Shown here in pieces: positions 1-12,193 of a stretch of 64,000 nt of DNA. The number at the start of each line of letters is the position of its first letter. The first letter of the stretch is position 1. Position numbers and translations under genes: made by a program. Source of the DNA: Dermatemys mawii (lineage: Eukaryota > Chordata > Testudines > Dermatemydidae); contig ML677334.1 in assembly GCA_007922305.1 (NCBI GenBank), forward strand, positions 22,155,915 through 22,219,914, in the 5' to 3' direction. The notes beneath the pieces were generated by a model, which saw only the letters and a list, made by a program, of their open reading frames with translations, was not told the origin of the DNA and did no database searches.

Positions 1-100
1 CTTATGCTCTAAAAAATTTTAGTTAGTCTTTAAGGTGCCACAGGACTCTTTGTCACTTCTGCGATTCCAGACTAACACGGCTACCCCTCTGATTCTATCT
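1..100 (+). mobile_element. Penelope-like element (PLE) 3' tail, cut by window edge
   Basis: The sequence reads cttatgctc, then a tagtctttaaggtgccacag block, then gactaacacggctaccc. This is the segment that lies directly downstream of the hammerhead core in reptile PLEs; the first nine bases would be the loop and 3' side of ribozyme stem III. The same block, nearly identical, recurs at 41861-41938. The rest of the element lies outside the window. Assignment to PLE is from recalled family structure. Confidence 0.7.
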
Positions 101-1540
101 TTGATCTGTTGGCAGTATTAATAGAAAAACAAAACTAGCATAAGATTTTCTAATGCAGGTTGGCCTAATACAGTAAATACTCTTGTCTTCATAGTGTTTT
201 GGTAAACATCCCCAATAGACTTGCATATGCCTCTTTAGTGGTGATCCACTGTAGATCTTTTCCATTAGATGTTTGTAAAGATGGATTAATATATATAAAT
301 ATGGGTAGTGAAAATCATTCTCTGAAGGTAGGTTTCTGTATTTAATGATTTTTCTAGCCATTTTGTTAGTATGAAATGTGAGAAAACCACTTGTATATTC
401 ACTCAATACCTTTTTAACTGTTTACTTGTCTTGAATAACAAAACAAAGTAATTACTGTAACTATCCATTTGTTTGTGATGATTCAGTGACATTTTATACA
501 TTTTAAAACCTATTGTATAAAATATAATGATAAAATGGGTTAATGACTGTCAGGCTTCTCCTTGCCTCAAGGCCATGTTGCTTTGAATTTAAGTGGCCCA
601 GTCACATTTACGTAGTATGTAGCTATGCGGTTCCTTTTAAACAAACAAAACTCAAAATAAGAAACATCTTAACTTCCAGATTTCCCTGCTTTTGAGACTC
701 ATTGAGACCATTTAAGTTTTTCTCATGGCTATTCTGAAATACTGTGTGAGGAAAACACTAATTTTTTTAATCACATGACTTCTCTTATGCTTCTGGTGTC
801 CAGAATTGTGTGTGTTGTGTTGTTTTGGGTTTTTTTGTTTGTTTTTGCATACAAGGTAAATCATTTTTACTATTTTGGTAATCAACAGTTATGCAAGGGG
901 TTATTTTCTGGAATAAGACTAGTTTGTGTAAATCACTTATTTTATGGCATATTTCAGATTTGGCTTTTGTAGAGAGTTTCATGATTTAAAGTCCAGTTAC
1001 ATCAAATATCTTATAAAAGGTGTTTTATCTCAGCAAGAATTTGTCCATAAAAATATTATATAGGTATGCATTTCAGTTTACATTAAGCCTAAATTATAAA
1101 ATTGTTTAAAAACAAAGACTCTGAAGTTGTAATGTGGTGACTGTAGTGAAACAAGGTTCTGTTCAAGATTCTGTGGCTTTAAATATGCGTTTTCTTTTTG
1201 TTTGTTTTTAAAAGTGTGGTTTTTCTATGAAAAGTAGTTACATAAGTTAATATAATGATTAAACCTTCATAACAGATATGTTGTCTATTGAAGTAATAGC
1301 TACTTGCTTTAGTGTCAGGAATAACTTTTCCTCCAGTTAGCCCTGCAGAGTCAAAACATCTGCAAGAGAGTGAGAGGGATTCTATTCTGGCCTGCTGCTT
1401 GTTAGAGTTGTTAACTACATCCAAATGCAGATGATTCTGCCTGCAGTTAAATTTGCACAATTGTATTTAATGATAGCACTTTTCCACCCCTAGACTAGAC
1501 CACATACAGGTTTGTGTGTCTGTTACTGTCTCTGAGCTAA
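101..1540. other. Single-copy-looking AT-rich DNA
   Basis: No repeat that I recognise and no coding signal. Short open frames on both strands lack codon bias or any recognisable motif. Several T-rich tracts occur, for example near 825-845. Confidence 0.5.
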
Positions 1541-1552
1541 TAGATCTGAGAT

Positions 1553-1625
1553 AAAATTCTGGATACAATGAAGTCATTGGGATTTTTGTCATTGACTTCA
1601 GTGGAACCAGGATTTCATCCTTGCT
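1553..1625. repeat. Hairpin-type amniote interspersed repeat
   Basis: Two arms around tgaagtcattgggatttttg and tgacttcagtggaaccagga are imperfect reverse complements. This self-complementary 'tgaagtcaatggga' motif is a familiar dispersed repeat in reptile and bird genomes, MITE-like in form. The family name is not known to me. Confidence 0.5.
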
Positions 1626-1639
1626 CCTTTAGCTGAAGC

Positions 1640-2990
1640 AGTAGAGGTTCACGCTTCTAGATACAGATGTTCTAGGTTCATTCCCTGCCAGTGATCTACT
1701 CAGGGACAGAGCTTCACAATCCCAGTGAAGACTTGTAAAATTTGCAACTGAGATGAAATTAGTTTTTGTGATCTGTACAGCAAAATAAGATCTAGCTGTC
1801 TTGCATCACCAGACTTTTAGTGTTGAACATACAAATGAAAGAAAAAGGTCATGGGGTTACTTTAAAACAAATTATAGTAATGAATTCCAGAATCTATTAC
1901 TGGGTATTAGAAACTGCCAACCACTGTAGAAGATAACCATAAACTACAGTTGATTTTATTATTTCTATTTCAGTAAATTAGTCTTCCTTAACCTCCAATG
2001 ATAAATGAAAAAATAACTTTGTTACAGTTTGGGTTTTAAAAAGAAAAAATCATGTCATTTTTTTTGCCATGTAGATGCCAGGACCTAGAACACGTTAGCA
2101 GACCAGTACAAATATTTTCAGGGCCGGTGTGTTTTTTCAAGTGCTTGTGTTGGATCATTGATCAGGAAAGAATTTGATCTTTGACTGGAAACACGTTTTA
2201 AAAACAAAACAAACTAGATGCAGTGAAATTTTCATCCTCATGGTTTATTGTATGCTTTTTTTTGTGTAGTATGGGAAATACTTGGATAAGACAACATTTT
2301 TTTAGAAGCCCACAGCTAGTTTAATATCTTCTGGTTTTCTGGAGGCATGGTTTCAGCATAAATATGTTGAAAAGCTGTATTTTTATCCATATTACAGATG
2401 ATCAATATGAACAAGGGAATTGCATTCTAAGTTAAAAATTGCAAATAAGTATCTTTTTGTTCTGAAGGATCAATATAAAAATGTATTTTATTCATGTAAG
2501 AGAAATGTCTCTTGGCACAACTTATGTTGGAAAGATAGCTTTTTCTTCATACTGCAGGATTATTATATTTTTATTTTTTTATTTTTTTTTGTCTGTTGTG
2601 TTGGGCTCATTGTGTCTCTCAAGGTACGCTCTTCTTAGGCTCCAGTTTCTTAACAAAATATTTGATTCTAAGAGATAAGGTATAAATTCAAGGACTTTTC
2701 CTTGGGACAAGGTGTTCTGAGGCTGTTGACAGAAAGGTTGTTGAAACATGGAAGTCAGTACATCAAGAAGTTGTTTGCTTTGGCAGTTTGTCCATGACTG
2801 CAGAAAAATAGTGATACTAAAGGCCTACTATTTCATATGTTTTCAAAACCATACACTTAAAGCCAGTTTGTTATCAAATAAAACCTTGCTAATTGCACAT
2901 AATGAACCCACCCCTTCCCAGATTCTTGTCCTAGTTTCCTTGCCCAGCCAGTTCTCTCCCTTCCTCCTCCACTTCACCCAATTTGGGTCT
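1640..2990. other. No recognised feature
   Basis: AT-rich DNA with T-runs around 2565-2590. No exon-like frame flanked by plausible splice sites was found. Confidence 0.45.
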
Positions 2991-2995
2991 GACTC

Positions 2996-3530
2996 TTGTC
3001 TTCTCTGCAGTTGATTCAGGTAGCTACCTCCTCCATGCTACCTGGTCATCAGCAGGAGGAGGTCATTGAGAGCACAAGACAGGCTCCCTCTTCTCATTTC
3101 TTGGGCTTGGAGTTGCCTGGTGTAATCAGGAACTGTAATTATAGGGAAAGTCCTGCTAGGCCTCCTACAGCCATTGGTTGGAGGCTGCTTGGTGGGGATG
3201 GAATCTTTGGGAATTGAAGCAGTAAAGCTCTACCAAGTTTCTATGGAGCAAGTGCAAATTGCAGTTTTTCAGAAAATTATAACTTGGCCAGATTTGGGTG
3301 GAATTTCAAGGGGATGGCTCCATAGGCCACCCCACTGCCAAATTTCAAGTTCCTGTTCCAATGCTTGGGGTTACTAGAGGTTTTCTTTTAAAAGCTTTAG
3401 TAACCCCACCAGAACAAAACAATATATTTTTCCTCAGACTTATTCTTTCAGACAAAGTAGCTGAGCTGCTTTGTCTGAAAGTCCTCCCCCCCCACCCCCA
3501 GCCCAGTCAGTCCGATGTAGATGCCTAGCC
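2996..3530. other. Unidentified moderately GC-rich block with two hairpins
   Basis: Composition is distinct from the AT-rich flanks. Two strong inverted repeats occur: 3367-3379 with 3395-3407 (13-bp stem around ggggttacta), and 3445-3457 with 3469-3481 (13-bp perfect stem CTTTCAGACAAAG, extendable inward past one G-T wobble). It may be an ancient repeat. Overlapping short frames here have no similarity I recognise. Confidence 0.35.
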
Positions 3531-5285
3531 TGGAATGTCTCAGTCCGAATAGTTAAAGTTATCAGCAACTGAAAACAGGGTTTAATAATGGGAAGTGTTG
3601 TGCAACCAATAGGCAGTGCTACCAGTCACGTTTATAATAATAATATGGTGTATGTATGCATGTTCACAGAGGCAGATTGACTGGGTCACCTGCAATGAAA
3701 ACATACCACAAGTACAAGCCACAATAGAAATGCTTCCTCCCTACCTTCCCCACCTCCCCCCTCTCCTCCCTCTCTGCTACTGAGAAATTAGGTATTTGCC
3801 TTGAAGGCAAACGCCCATGTCTTCTCTTTCACTCATCTGGTGCAGGATGATCCATCCTTCTATCCACTGCTGACATGGTCCTGGAGACTGTGAGTGATAT
3901 TAGTGGATGAATGTAGTTGAGTAGTGCTGGTGGTGCTGAAACACTCTGAAAAATTAATGGCTCCTGAATTCATTCATCCTATTCCCACCAAGATGTTTCC
4001 CTGCCTTGGCAAGAGATAAAAAATCTTAACTGATTTTTTTAAAATCTTTCTTTGTAGTTGAATGTTGGTTAAATGTCAATAATTTTTGGACACTTTAAGA
4101 ACTTTAAAAAAAGTTTTAATATTTGTTCCTCAACTAGTTCTAATTCCCAACAAAATCTGAGAGGACATGGAGTCCCATGTTGATGGTGCCATCACAAATA
4201 GTGTTCACGATCACGAGGAGCTACACTTTCCAGTGAAGTGCACTTGTATTTTCCCCCTTAATGCTGATTTATTTTTTCACTATAACTTCACTCTTTCATG
4301 GGAATGAGACAATGGGAAATTTTTAGGAACTACGTGGGACTCATGTGGCCTCTGACTCTTTCATCGCTAAGATGTATAAGTGTTAACATTTCTCTGAATT
4401 TTGTGTGGAGCTATTGAGATACACAATATTAATATTCATTCACCACAAACATTTTAGAAAATAAAGTTTAAAGCATGGTAATGATGTAATTTTAATAAAA
4501 GCTCTGGATTTTTTCCCTCTTGGAGAGCATTACCGGAGATACACATTTTGCAGACCTGTGAGATCCTATTGTATTCCAGTTTTGGACTCAGAAACCTCTG
4601 CAAACCAGAGATGAAAACTATTGGATTGCACAGGTGTAATTGGTGGTGCAGTTTACCTGATAGAGGCACTGTTACAGGTGATAATATGCAAGAAGAAAAG
4701 TATGCAGCTTGATTTTCAAAGTGCAAGCTGAACTGTTCATGGTAGCAGTTTAAAAACACCCTTTTACTTAAATGCTAATCATGCTTAGATATGGAAATCA
4801 TTGATAAATACTGAAAATGGAATTTCATCATGCTTTTTGGTTTTTTACTCACTTTTCAGGGTTGCTCCACATTCTAAAAACAAGTAGTTCTTATGTTTCC
4901 CCTCCAATTCATTTCCAGCATCATTTGAACGTCGGGTTATCGTTGTTTTATGTCATTTGAAAATTGGGATTATAACTATTAAATTTTAGCTCTAATCATT
5001 CTCAGAATATAGTGGCAAGTAAAATCAAGTTTGAATTAGAGAATGGAGTTGGAAAGGCAGGAGTGTATTCAGAATGTGATTTGAAGTTCTAATTTTTCAT
5101 GAAGCCCCAGAGTAAAAAATATGTTGAACCCAGCTTTCCAGAGATAAACAACTTTCCAGTGTTGTGTAGAATTAATTTCTGTATCTGTGGTCTTGAAATG
5201 GCCACTGCTCTCTTACACCAGACAAAAATATAATTCAGACTCAAGGTTTCATGAATGGAAAGAATCAAGGTTTCAAGGGATGTAG
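3531..5285. other. No recognised feature
   Basis: Mostly single-copy-looking DNA with pyrimidine-rich tracts near 3735-3775. The last 200 bases before 5290 may already be decayed CR1, but I cannot place the boundary. Confidence 0.4.
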
Positions 5286-5289
5286 AGGA

Positions 5290-7755
5290 AAGAAATTCCT
5301 TAATTGCCTGTGTACCAATGATAGAAGTCTGAGTAATGAATAGAAAGAATTTCAAGTGCTCATTTATTAAAAATAAATTTGACACAATAGATATTACTGA
5401 AACATGGTGGGAAGAGTCACATGATTAGGATGTTAAAATCTCTGACTACACACTTGATTTAAGAAGGATCCTGAAGACAGAAAAACAGAGCAGGTGTTGT
5501 ATATCAAAACTGTCATTATATGCTTTAGAATAATTGACAGTTCAGAAATGCAGGAGCTGGCATGCTTATAGATCAGTGTTCTGACAAATCACAAGATGGG
5601 GTCCTGTTTGGAATCCATTCTAGACTACCAAATCAAACTAGCAAGCAGGATGAACTATACTTCAAACAACTACCTATGATGTGTAGAAAAAAACTGCACT
5701 TTCTAGCATGTATTTCAAACTGGAGGTCTTATGCAGATACTAGTAAAACTTCTGTGGAGTTTCTAAAATTTAGATACTTTTTGTGATAGAAAATCATTAT
5801 ATCCTACTCGAGGTAATTCTATGTTAGATCTCATTTTGTCAAAGATGAAATCTAATGAGAAATCACTGAATGAAAAATTAGTGATTGCATAGGTAAAAGT
5901 GATCATGACCTAGTTACATTTATGTCCAAAGAGAAAGTAGTCCTGACCAATATATATACCTGGCATTTTTTTAGAAAGGCTCAGCTTCCAGAAGCTGAAA
6001 ATAACAATGGGCAAAATTGATTTGATTTGATTTTTAAATGTGTATGGTAATTGGAAGATTTAAAAAATATCTTTTATGAAAGGTCCCAAAACCACAATTC
6101 TACTATCAGAAGTCTTCACCATGAGTAAGAAGGGAAGTGAAAGCAGCAATGAAAAGTAAAATAATCTATAACAAATACAAAACATGTAGCTGACAACAAT
6201 GGCTATACATTAGCAGTCATGAATTGTAGACAGTTGATAAGGGAAGTGAAAGGAATTAATGAAAATCCCATGGCCAATAGGGTAGAGGACAATACGAGAG
6301 CTTTTAGGCTTGGTCTCCACTGCGGGGGATGGGGGGGGGGGAGGGGGTTGGGGAAGGGAATCAATCTAAGTTACGCAACTTCTGAAATTGACTGACTTAG
6401 ACCTACTCATCACTGTGGCGAGTCAACTGCTGCTGCTTCCCGGTTGACTCTGCCTGTGCCTCTCACAGCGGTGGAGTACAGGTGTCAACAGGAGAGTGCT
6501 CGAGGGTTGATTTATCGCGTCTAGACTAGATGCGATAAATTGACCCCGATGGCTCGATTGCTGCCCGCTGATCTGGTGGGTAGTGTAGACATACCCTTAA
6601 AAAACTATATCAAGCACAGAAGAAATCCTAGTAATCCTGTAGGTCTGTTGCTAGAAAGGGATGATAAAATTGTCAATGATGCAGAAAAAGCAGTAGCAGT
6701 CAATAAATATTTTTGTTTTGAATTAAGAAAGAAGCTAGGTGTATTCAGTTTACAGTAGTAATGAAATAATTTATATTCCAGCAGTAACTAAGGAGGATGG
6801 TAAACAGCAACTGCTAAAGTTAAACACTTTAAAATCTGCAGGACCAGATAGCTTGCATTCAGAAGTTTTAAAAGTTGGCTGACGAGCCATCTGAAGCTCT
6901 GATTGTTGATATTTAACAAAACTTGAAATATTCTGGAAAGTTCCAGAGAACTGGAAAAAAGCAATCTGGGCTCATTCAAACAATGCGTTTTAATGCAGTT
7001 AAAGGGAAGCTTATGTGTCTAGGAACCAAGATCGTAGGGCACACTTATAAAATGAGGGATTGTATTTGGAAATCCGTAACTCAAAAAAGAATTGAGGGGT
7101 CATGATGGAAACCCAGCTGAATGTGAGGTTGCCATGTGAATTGGTGGGTAAAAGCATGTGTGCAATCCTTGGATGCATAAGCAGGGATTTTTAAAATCAG
7201 AAATGGGGAGATGATGATATTACTCAGTCTGCAGCATTAGTCTGACCATTGTTAGATTGTTGTATCCATTCCTGGAGGCACAATCTGAAAGGGATATTGA
7301 CAAATTGGAAAGGATTCAGAAAAGAACTAGAAGAAGAATCTGAAAAATCTGCCTCACACTGAGAGACCAAAAAAGCTTCATCCATTTAGCTTAACAAAGA
7401 GAAAGTTAAGAGGTGACTAGATTATGGCCTATACATGGGGACATGATTTCTGATACCAGAGAGCCCTTTAATATAGCAGACAAAGGCATAACATAATCCA
7501 GTGGCTGGAAGCGGAACATACACAAATTCAGACTAGAAATGTGTGAAAATATTTAACATGGAGGGTAATTGACCATTGGAACAATATACCTGAGGATGTG
7601 GTGCATTCTCTATTGCTTGAAATCTTTATTTAAAGATTGGCTGTGGGTTTGATGCAGGGATTACTGAGTGAAAATCTGTATCCTTTGTTATGCAGGACAG
7701 ATTGGATGATCATCATAGTCCCTTCTGGCATGAAAATTTATGAGCCTATGAAAAA
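5290..7755 (+). mobile_element. CR1 LINE, sense, decayed, RT core deleted
   Basis: The copy starts in the endonuclease region (an actgaaacatggtgg block at 5396), passes a gatcatgacctagttaca block at 5901, and re-enters RT finger sequence after the MITE at 6600 (aaatctgcaggaccagat at 6830). It ends in a CR1 3' terminus with agtcccttctggcatgaaaa near 7720. Around 6975-6985 the frame jumps from the early RT motif (region like 'VPENWKK') to sequence that normally follows the RT catalytic box ('FNAVKGKLMCLGTK'), so the palm with the FADD box is missing. Many stops; inactive. Confidence 0.75.
6307..6596. mobile_element. PIF/Harbinger-like MITE inserted in CR1
   Basis: Terminal inverted repeats GGCTTGGTCTCCACT and AGTGTAGACATACCC are flanked by a TTA duplication (6304-6306 and 6597-6599), as expected for Harbinger elements (TWA target sites). 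Length is about 290 bp with no coding. It holds a G-run (6325-6347) and an internal hairpin around 6511-6541 (atttatcgcg against cgataaat). Confidence 0.75.
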
Positions 7756-8295
7756 TACAGGCTGTCTACCAACACTGGCCAAGGTGCTTTCAGCATCCAA
7801 AGCATCCAGGTTTAGTCAAGGGGTGTATATGTGTAAAATATATTTGAATATAGCACTCCATATACATAGCAATCATAAGATCGAGGAAGAGGAAAAACTT
7901 GGGTGTTCATTTTTATAGTGTCTGTGTATTCAAATGAAAGAAAATGTAATACCTGAAGCAAAGTGTACATCTTCCGCACATCATTTTGAAAACATTTTCT
8001 TATAACCATTGCATAAATTAGTAACCAGCTGGGAACAATATGGTGCTATTTGTTAAGGGAGATGACAATACATTTCTTCCAGACAGGAAAGAATCTACAT
8101 TGTTAGCAGGTGACCTGATCAGCTCATTAAAAGGCAAATATTTTGACCAAGAGAGTAATTCTTCCTGTGTAGCAATGTGAGCAACAGTATTTAAGTTGTA
8201 TAGCTAATTTTAACCACCTCAGTTTTTGCATCTAGCCTTATTTACTTTATAAGCAGTGTAAAAAGTTCAAAGCAGGTCTTAATATTGTAGTGATA
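7756..8295. other. No recognised feature
   Basis: AT-rich single-copy-looking DNA without coding signal. Confidence 0.4.
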
Positions 8296-8420
8296 GACAT
8301 GTCTGCCAAAGGATTTTAAGAAGACAAAGTGGGTGAGATAATATGTGTTATTGGGCCAGCTTCTGTTATTGAAAGAGACATGCTTTTGAGCAGCGCAGAG
8401 CTTTTCTTTACAGGATTGTC
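8296..8420 (-). mobile_element. PLE remnant with decayed hammerhead-type core
   Basis: On the minus strand the segment reads from a degenerate ribozyme-like region (agaaaagctctgcgctgctc, then aaaagc) into the ttattggaccaac / attacctcacccac tail that recurs at 20384-20575 and 28383-28610. The conserved CTGANGA and GAAA boxes are both mutated, so no cleavage activity is expected. Confidence 0.6.
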
Positions 8421-9887
8421 AGAATCTGTTTTGGTTGCATTTTCTGTGCAGAATCCCACAGAAAGCATAGTATGTTATGATACTGATTCATTTTTCATTG
8501 GAATAAACATTGTTTTTAAGTCTTATTGCTGGACATAAGCCATATTTTATTCTGTTACACTGAAGAAACTTTATTCAAATCAATGAGTTTACATGAGTGT
8601 AACTAAGGGCAAGATTTGGCTCTACATGTGGAGTGAGCAAAGCTTCTTTTGGGGTCAGAGGTTCGTTCTAGTCATAACTGTACCTTTCTGTTTAAGTTTA
8701 ACCCCTATTTTCTTGGATGCGCATGGGTCCATGCCTCCAGAAGGAATTTGTTGTTAGGAATTTATTAATAGATTTCAAATATTTTCCTTCCAGTTTCAGA
8801 TAGCAGAACATCTTATCAGCAAAAACAAAGACTGTTTAAATTCTATTTTTCAGTCAGCTGCTGTGTGTAGCATTTGAGCATCTTATTTTCTTCATATAGT
8901 CACTAACTTTGACATCTAAAATGTGTATATAAGCTTTATTCTAATATTTTGAACTTGAGTTTAATTTTTTAGTTTAAGGGACTTGTCCTTTGGCTTGGAA
9001 GTTAATAAAGTTTTATATTTGAGTTTTGGAGAGAGAGATTTTGCATGCAGTATAGCTCTTCTCACTTCTCTTTAGTGCCTTTTTCTTTCAATTTAATGTT
9101 GTGTAAAATTCTTTTTATCATCTTCCATGTTAACGTTGTTCAAATTACAGAGCTGCTTGTTAACATCATTGTTTGTTAATTTTTTGAAACATGTAACTTT
9201 AGAGGGGTGAGGTTCTTTTTTCAAGTGGTGTGGTTTCCATGTTTTGACACAACCTCAAAGGCTATATATAGTATTAAAAGGAAACTGTTCATCCTAGCAT
9301 TTAAATTTGTGTGTATTAATAGGCAGCATTATGGGTTTAGATGATTCTTTGATATTATTGCAAGGTGCAATGTGACTAGAAAATGACATTTTAAGCGGTG
9401 GTGATTTTGTACTGTTGTGATTGCTGCTTACTGAGGTCTGATTGTGTACTGTTGCTATAATCTAATCTTAATATGATTTATTTGGAGTTGTTTCTTACAA
9501 TGCACCAGAAAATGAATGCTTACTCCCTATGCATGTGTGTGCATGCATGTGTATATAACTCAGCCCTCTGGAAGAAAGTGAGACAAGATGATTTGTTTAA
9601 TTGCCTCTTAACGAGGTTGAAATTTGTCACCCTTTCTTGTACTGTGGGTTTAATACACCTTTCCCTTCCTTGGTAAGGCCCAAATGATCTTCTGCACTTC
9701 ATTTTCCCCCTAACATTTGCATCTATCAGTATGGATAGTTTTCTAGTGTACAATTATTTAACTAAGGTAATTACAGTCACTAAATAATGTGTGCTCAGCC
9801 CTCTGCACCATTCTCCTGCCTTTAAAAGCACGTACTAAAGCAGTTGGGGAAACCTAGTGTTTGGAACCATAGAAGATTAACATCTTC
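8421..9887. other. Mostly single-copy DNA; small hairpin-type repeat at 8567-8632
   Basis: The 8567-8632 stretch (caatgagtttacatgagtgt, then gcaagatttggctc) resembles one half of the dispersed reptile/bird hairpin repeats also seen at 1553 and 50385. A short TG-rich tract occurs near 9533-9555. Nothing else is recognised. Confidence 0.4.
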
Positions 9888-9989
9888 TTAGGGCTTGTCG
9901 ACACTTAAGAGTCGTTCAGCAGCACAGCTGCAATGCATAGTGAAGACGCTACCTATGCCAACAGGAGAGCTTCTCCCATCAGTATAGAT

Positions 9990-10859
9990 CAGGGATGGGC
10001 AAACTTTTTGGCCCGAGGGCCACATTGGGGTGCAGAATTGTGCGGAGGGCTGGGTAGGGAAGGATGTGCTGCCCCAAACAGCCTGGCTCCACCCCCATCT
10101 GACCCCCACCCACTTCCCGCCCCCTGACTGACCCCCTCAGAACCTCCAATCGCCCCCTCCAGAGACCCCCCACTCTAGCTGCCCCCCCAGGGCTCCACCC
10201 CGTATTTAAGCCCCCCTTCTCTTTGTTCCCTTACTGCCCCCTCCCAAGACTCACCCACCCTAACCACCACCCCCAGGGACCCCACTTTAAGCCCCCCTGC
10301 TCTTTGTTCCCTGACTGCCCCCTCCCAATACCCACCCACCCTAACCACCATCCCCGGGAACGCAACCTGTCTAAGCCCTCCTGCTCTTTGTTCCCTGACT
10401 GCCCTCCCCTGAGATCCTCCCACCCTAACCATGATCCCCGGGACCCCACTATCTAAGCCACACACCCCAGTTCTTGCTTACCTGCTCAGCTGGGCGGGTC
10501 CCAGTGCTTGGCTGGCCACTGGGAAGGGAAAGGGGCCCCCCAGCTCCCTGCTTGGCCCTGCATCCAGGGGCGCTGCTGGGCCCAGCACCCGGGGCGGGGA
10601 GGCCCCCTGGTTCCCCGCTGCTCCGCCCGGCACCCGGGGTGAGGAGCGCGGGACCCCGGCTCCCCGCTGCTTGGGGTCGGGGGCACAGGCCTTGCGACTC
10701 TTGGCTTGCCCTCTGCCCGGGAGCACGGGCTCGCAGCGCTCACCTGGCCACTGGGCCGGGTGGGCGGGGCCACTGGCCCCGCTCCCGGCCCTTCGTGGGC
10801 CAGATAAAAATGGCCAGCGGGCCACATGTGGTCCGTGGGCCGTAATTTGCCCACCCCTA
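9990..10859. mobile_element. hAT-type non-autonomous transposon, GC-rich, nested in MITE
   Basis: It begins cagggatgggcaaact and ends ttgcccacccct, an inverted-repeat pair. It is flanked by an 8-bp target duplication, GTATAGAT at 9982-9989 and GTGTAGAT at 10860-10867 (one mismatch). Length is 870 bp with a GC-rich interior. It contains overlapping open frames up to about 146 codons on both strands, but these reflect stop-poor GC sequence, not a transposase. The same family recurs at 27617 and probably 30095. Confidence 0.85.
10165..10460. repeat. Minisatellite inside the hAT, unit about 75-85 bp
   Basis: At least three imperfect tandem units share the order ctctttgttccctgactgcc, ctccca, ccaccctaaccacca, gggaccccact, ctaagccc. 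A related but less regular array occupies the same place in the hAT at 27617. The unit is part of the transposon family, not a locus-specific satellite. Confidence 0.7.
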
Positions 10860-10989
10860 GTGTAGATACTCCACCTCCTCAAGAGTCGGCAGCTGTGGTG
10901 ATAGGAGAAGCCCAACATAGCACTTTTTACACCGGAAGTCCTCTACTCTGAGCGACCTTCATAAATTGATAGTGTAGACCAAGCCTTAG

Positions 10990-11455
10990 TAAATACCTAT
11001 ATTAAATTTGCTGATATTTTATTTTTATTATTCATATTTCAGTGGGAAGGTTAAAGATTAGATGTGTGTTATCTCTAATATTCAAGGAAGTCAACTGAAA
11101 ATTTTAACTGATATATTGAATATTCTGAATGTTACTAGTGTTGGAGAAACATCTCAGGAGATCACATTAGAAACAATTTAAACAATAGTTTCCTTGACAC
11201 TGTGTATTTTACTCTTTTTTTTTAGTCATTATAAACATAAAAAGTAATTCAGTGCAATTGAAACTGCTGTTAGTCTCTTGTGACATGGTTATTCTATGAT
11301 GTTTGCTCTGCAGTAGTTCAAAGGTGTTGCTCAAGAATACAACACAAGAAAGCCTTTTATTGTTAGGTACTTATAACTCAAAACAGCACTAAAACTAGGG
11401 GATTGATATTTTCAGCATGGGTGATTTCAAGTTGTCTACAAGTCATCCACATTTA
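10990..11455. other. No recognised feature
   Basis: AT-rich DNA between two MITEs, with no coding signal or repeat recognised. Confidence 0.4.
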
Positions 11456-11459
11456 CTAA

Positions 11460-11636
11460 GGGTCTGTCTATACTAGGAAATTTAGTGAAATGGTTATTCC
11501 AGAGGAAAAGTTGCCCGCTCCCCCAATTTAGCTTAATCCACTACCAAAGTGGAATGAGAATGTCCACACTAGAATTTATACCAAAATCATTATTCTGGAA
11601 TTCTGTTTCAGTTAATTTCCAAGTGTAGACAAGCCA
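11460..11636. mobile_element. Harbinger-like MITE, short
   Basis: Ends gggtctgtctatact and agtgtagacaagcca form the inverted repeat. TAA duplications flank it at 11457-11459 and 11637-11639. Length is 177 bp, non-coding. Confidence 0.75.
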
Positions 11637-12193
11637 TAAGCTACCGCAGAGCAACATTGTCTGACTGCATTGTTTCTGCAATATAATTTAGAGAATGAAA
11701 TGCCTGTGAATTTCAGAACTGTGAGCTTTTCAGAGCAGAGACCTTATGCAAGTCTGTCTGTCATTCTCAGTCCCTCTCAATCCTGAAATTAGATTTTTTG
11801 TAAAAAATATGTTAAAAGACCATTACTTAGGTTACAGAGTCAAGCATTCAAAAGTCATAGGTTTATAGACTGAGACTGGCATGGACCATTGTCATCCTCT
11901 AGTCTAGTCTGACCTCTTGCATAACACAGGCCAAAGAACTTCCTTGAACTATATCCTGTTTTGAATTACAGCATATCTTCTTGAAAAACATTCAGTTTTG
12001 ATTTTAATAATTGCCAGTGATGGAGAATCCAACACAAACCTTAGTAAATTTTTCCAGTGGTTAATTACCCTCAGTTAAAAAGTTGTACCTTATTTCTAAT
12101 TTGAACTTGTCTAGCTTCAACTTTCAGCAGTTGGATCATGTTATACCTTTTGCTAGCTTGAACAGCCCATTTTCAAATTTTTGTTCCCATGTA

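Larger units (their letters stand above)
9891..10985. mobile_element. Harbinger-like MITE, interrupted by a hAT
   Basis: The outer ends gggcttgtcgacact and agtgtagaccaagcc are inverted repeats flanked by TTA duplications (9888-9890 and 10986-10988). The MITE proper is only about 225 bp; the rest is the nested hAT at 9990-10859. The ends match the family of the element at 6307. Confidence 0.75.

Noticed and set aside
10431..10918. Overlapping open frames of 120-146 codons on both strands
   Set aside because: They lie inside the GC-rich hAT, exist in several frames at once, are proline/glycine/arginine-rich by composition, and cross the transposon end.
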